NCBI GenBank assembly: GCA_028818995.1
Contig: JAPPMR010000661.1
Span: 1-5,528, forward strand
Reading direction: 5' to 3'
Source: Candidatus Poribacteria bacterium
Lineage (GTDB): Bacteria; Poribacteria; WGA-4E; WGA-3G
Length of the DNA stretch: 5,528 nucleotides
Shown here: positions 4,336 to 5,528 of the stretch, one piece after another
Layout: every line of letters starts with the position of its first letter
Position numbering within the stretch: position 1 is the stretch's first letter
Program-made: the position numbers and the translations under genes
Notes under the pieces: generated by a model
What the model saw: the letters and a program-made list of their open reading frames with translations, nothing else
What the model was told of the DNA's origin: nothing
Database searches by the model: none

Positions 4336-5528
4336 TTACGGTTTGTAAATTGTTGTTTCGGGATAGTAGCGTGCCCACGCGAACCAGTAGATATTGACAG
4401 CGGATAGCCGTTGCAAACGTGCCCCCTTGTGTTTACCCGATATCGCTTTACCTGTAATGAGATTCCATTCTGTGCCGGAATTATCTTGAGCGAAATAACC
4501 ATCCTTAGATGTAAAAATTATCGCCTTATTGTCTACGGCACGTTTAAAAACAGCGGTTGCAAACGACTCCTTGTCGTGAAAGATTAACAAAGGCACACCG
4601 TTAACTGAATCGTTGATTATAGCAGTTTTCGCAAATCGTGTAAGCGGATAGGCGCGATAGTACGTCTTACCAGCATCTTTGGTCTGGGTATGTGTAAGAT
4701 TACTTTGTGAACTGCCTCGTCCACCATCACCGCCATCGCCTCCGCGTCCACCAGCTGTGCCATCCTGTCCATCAGCGCCATCTTTTCCATCAGCACCGTC
4801 ATGTCCATCTATACCATCGGCACCGTCTTTTACCTGTACTTGGACTCCGATCACAAGGGATTTGTTAGGTAGCCTTTTATCGGTGTATCTCGTTCCACTC
4901 ACACCTGTATCTTGACTGGTGTGATACCCCTCATATACGTCACCTCGTGGAGGACTTTCGCGCTTACCCACAGACAACACTTTTGTCTTGGGGTAATTCT
5001 TCCGCCATGTTTTCCATGCGATTTGCGGCATAGAGGCAAGTGGTTTCAATTGCTTGCCTTTTAGTGGGCCCTCTATCGCTTCTCCTGTGATGTGAGACCA
5101 CAGGGAACGGGTCTGATGGTCATACATTAACAACGCATCTCGCCATAATTTGCCACTAACACCGAAAGTATAGGTTTTACCGTCGAGTTCCCGGCTATAC
5201 ACGATAGCCGTTTTACAGAGCGGTCACCATGTCGTTGCGATTTTCTGTCCACCGACAACATCGTTGACAATCTCATGTCCGTTCAGCAGATAGAGTGAGT
5301 AGGCATGACTTTCACCGTTGAATGTCACACCAATGACCGGAGCATCTGTGTCTAATTTTGCTTTGGCGGCAGGCACGAATTGCGGCTTTGTGATAGCGGG
5401 GATTGCATCAAACTTCAGTAAAGTTATGATTGGGTCTTTGTCGTGGTCTGCAGCAGTTACGCTGAGGGTAAAAGAGAGTAAAAAAGTGAGAATGATGTAG
5501 TTTCGCGAAAAGTAAAGTGTGCTTTTGG
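4336..5528 (-). CDS. Secreted DUF3179 protein, candidate selenoprotein with in-frame TGA (5' end beyond window)
   Basis: Read through the TGA at 5224-5226, this frame gives 396 residues with the start just outside the window. Residues 9-26 are a hydrophobic signal segment ending V-T-A-A, so the product is exported. The first DUF3179 half follows: a P-A-I-T-K-P-Q-F-V stretch, H84-E-I-V-N-D-V-V-G-G, W100-U101-P-L-C104, T-F-G-V-S-G-K-L-W, M-Y-D-H-Q-T, S-L-W-S-H-I-T-G-E-A-I (141-151), and A-W-K-T-W-R-K-N-Y-P. The family has Cys where the TGA falls (Y-C-P-L-C). A collagen-like insert (235-271) precedes a second half (290-396) with R-A-Y-P, I-I-N-D-S-V-N-G, E-W-N-L-I-T-G-K-A-I and W-F-A-W-A-R-Y-Y-P, which lacks the Cys motif. 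Function is unknown; the UxxC site suggests a redox or metal role outside the cytoplasm. A recent nonsense mutation or sequencing error remains possible. The stop is TAA. Confidence 0.8.
4714..4824 (-). repeat. Collagen-like Gly-X-Y repeat inside the DUF3179 protein
   Basis: Twelve consecutive Gly-X-Y triplets plus a final Gly (residues 235-271 of the visible chain). The first seven triplets are all G-x-D (GAD, GID, GHD, GAD, GKD, GAD, GQD), then GTA, GGR, GGD, GGD, GGR. The tract falls just after the N-K-S-L-V-I-G-V segment and before the second half's R-A-Y-P, a linker position in the family. It could form a short triple helix and trimerise the protein, or be a flexible acidic linker; twelve triplets is short for a stable collagen helix. 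The slippage-prone DNA repeat explains a Pro-rich antisense frame. Confidence 0.85.
5192..5210 (-). promoter_or_regulatory. Candidate bacterial SECIS hairpin
   Basis: On the mRNA strand CGGCUAU (5210-5204) pairs perfectly with AUAGCCG (5198-5192): 7 bp, loop CGUGU (5203-5199). The stem begins 13 nt after the UGA and the loop about 20 nt after it. Known bacterial SECIS elements sit inside the coding region just past the UGA, with the apical loop about 16-37 nt away and a G among the first two loop bases. All three criteria are met (G is the second loop base). SelB binding is inferred. Confidence 0.68.
5224..5226 (-). other. In-frame TGA, candidate selenocysteine codon
   Basis: This is the only in-frame stop between 5526 and the TAA at 4336-4338. 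It is followed by CCG CTC TGT (P-L-C) and preceded by TGG (W), so it replaces the first Cys of the conserved DUF3179 C-P-L-C motif. Cys/TGA interchange at a CxxC-like site is the classic mark of selenocysteine. The base after TGA is C, a context favouring readthrough. The PhyH and SDR genes both end in TGA, which argues against general reassignment. Confidence 0.72.

Noticed and set aside
4679..4915. Plus-strand Pro/Ser-rich ORF of 78 codons
   Set aside because: It is the antisense of the Gly-X-Y repeat (GGN read backwards gives Pro codons), and has no ribosome site or family match.
4336..5202. DUF3179 gene starting at GTG 5202 (288 residues)
   Set aside because: The GTG lies in the loop of the hairpin, has no Shine-Dalgarno, and would cut the domain just after its P-L-C motif. 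The upstream frame encodes the missing family sequence and a signal peptide.
5224..5226. TGA read as Trp by a changed genetic code
   Set aside because: The PhyH and SDR genes both end in TGA with normal C-termini, and the family residue at this site is Cys, not Trp.
1..5528. CRISPR array, tRNA or rRNA gene
   Set aside because: No regularly spaced direct repeats, cloverleaf or conserved rRNA segments were seen on either strand.

Overview
The window carries five complete or near-complete protein genes and one gene fragment. The DNA is moderately AT-rich, with strong Shine-Dalgarno sites and sigma70-type promoters. The set is an Idh/MocA-type oxidoreductase, an HpcH/HpaI aldolase, a phytanoyl-CoA dioxygenase (PhyH), an SDR oxidoreductase and a secreted DUF3179 protein. 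This combination resembles marine or sponge-associated Candidatus Poribacteria and related phyla rich in PhyH and Gfo/Idh/MocA genes. That assignment is an inference from gene content, as no marker gene is present.

Layout: 1-109 (minus) is the start of an unrecognised gene running off the left edge. 110-435 is AT-rich non-coding DNA. 436-1680 (minus) is a Gfo/Idh/MocA oxidoreductase. 1681-1908 is a spacer holding a 154-bp segment bounded by perfect 14-bp inverted repeats. 1909-2574 (minus) is a short HpcH/HpaI aldolase. 2575-2736 is a divergent promoter region, with a consensus TTGACA/TATAAT promoter leftward and a good promoter rightward. 2737-3573 and 3570-4331 (plus) are a PhyH dioxygenase and an SDR, coupled by an ATGA overlap. 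4336-5528 (minus) is a DUF3179 protein convergent with the SDR and separated from it by 4 bp.

The main discovery is in the DUF3179 gene. A naive gene call would start it at a GTG at 5202 and give a 288-residue protein without its N-terminus. The same frame in fact stays open to the right edge of the window except for one TGA at 5224-5226. Translated through, it gives a signal peptide and the normal DUF3179 N-terminal region. The TGA lies exactly where the family has the first Cys of its conserved C-P-L-C motif, so the product reads W-U-P-L-C. Thirteen nucleotides after the TGA is a perfect 7-bp stem with a 5-nt loop, CGUGU, whose second base is G. That matches the geometry of a bacterial SECIS element. 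Other genes here end in TGA, so the codon is not globally reassigned. I therefore propose a selenocysteine-containing DUF3179 protein, which I do not recall as a described selenoprotein family. The same protein has a 12-triplet collagen-like Gly-X-Y insert between its two DUF3179-like halves.

The catabolic genes are plausibly a small-molecule (sugar acid or similar) oxidation and cleavage set: a dioxygenase and dehydrogenase pair on one strand, an aldolase and an Idh/MocA enzyme on the other. Substrates cannot be read from the sequence.
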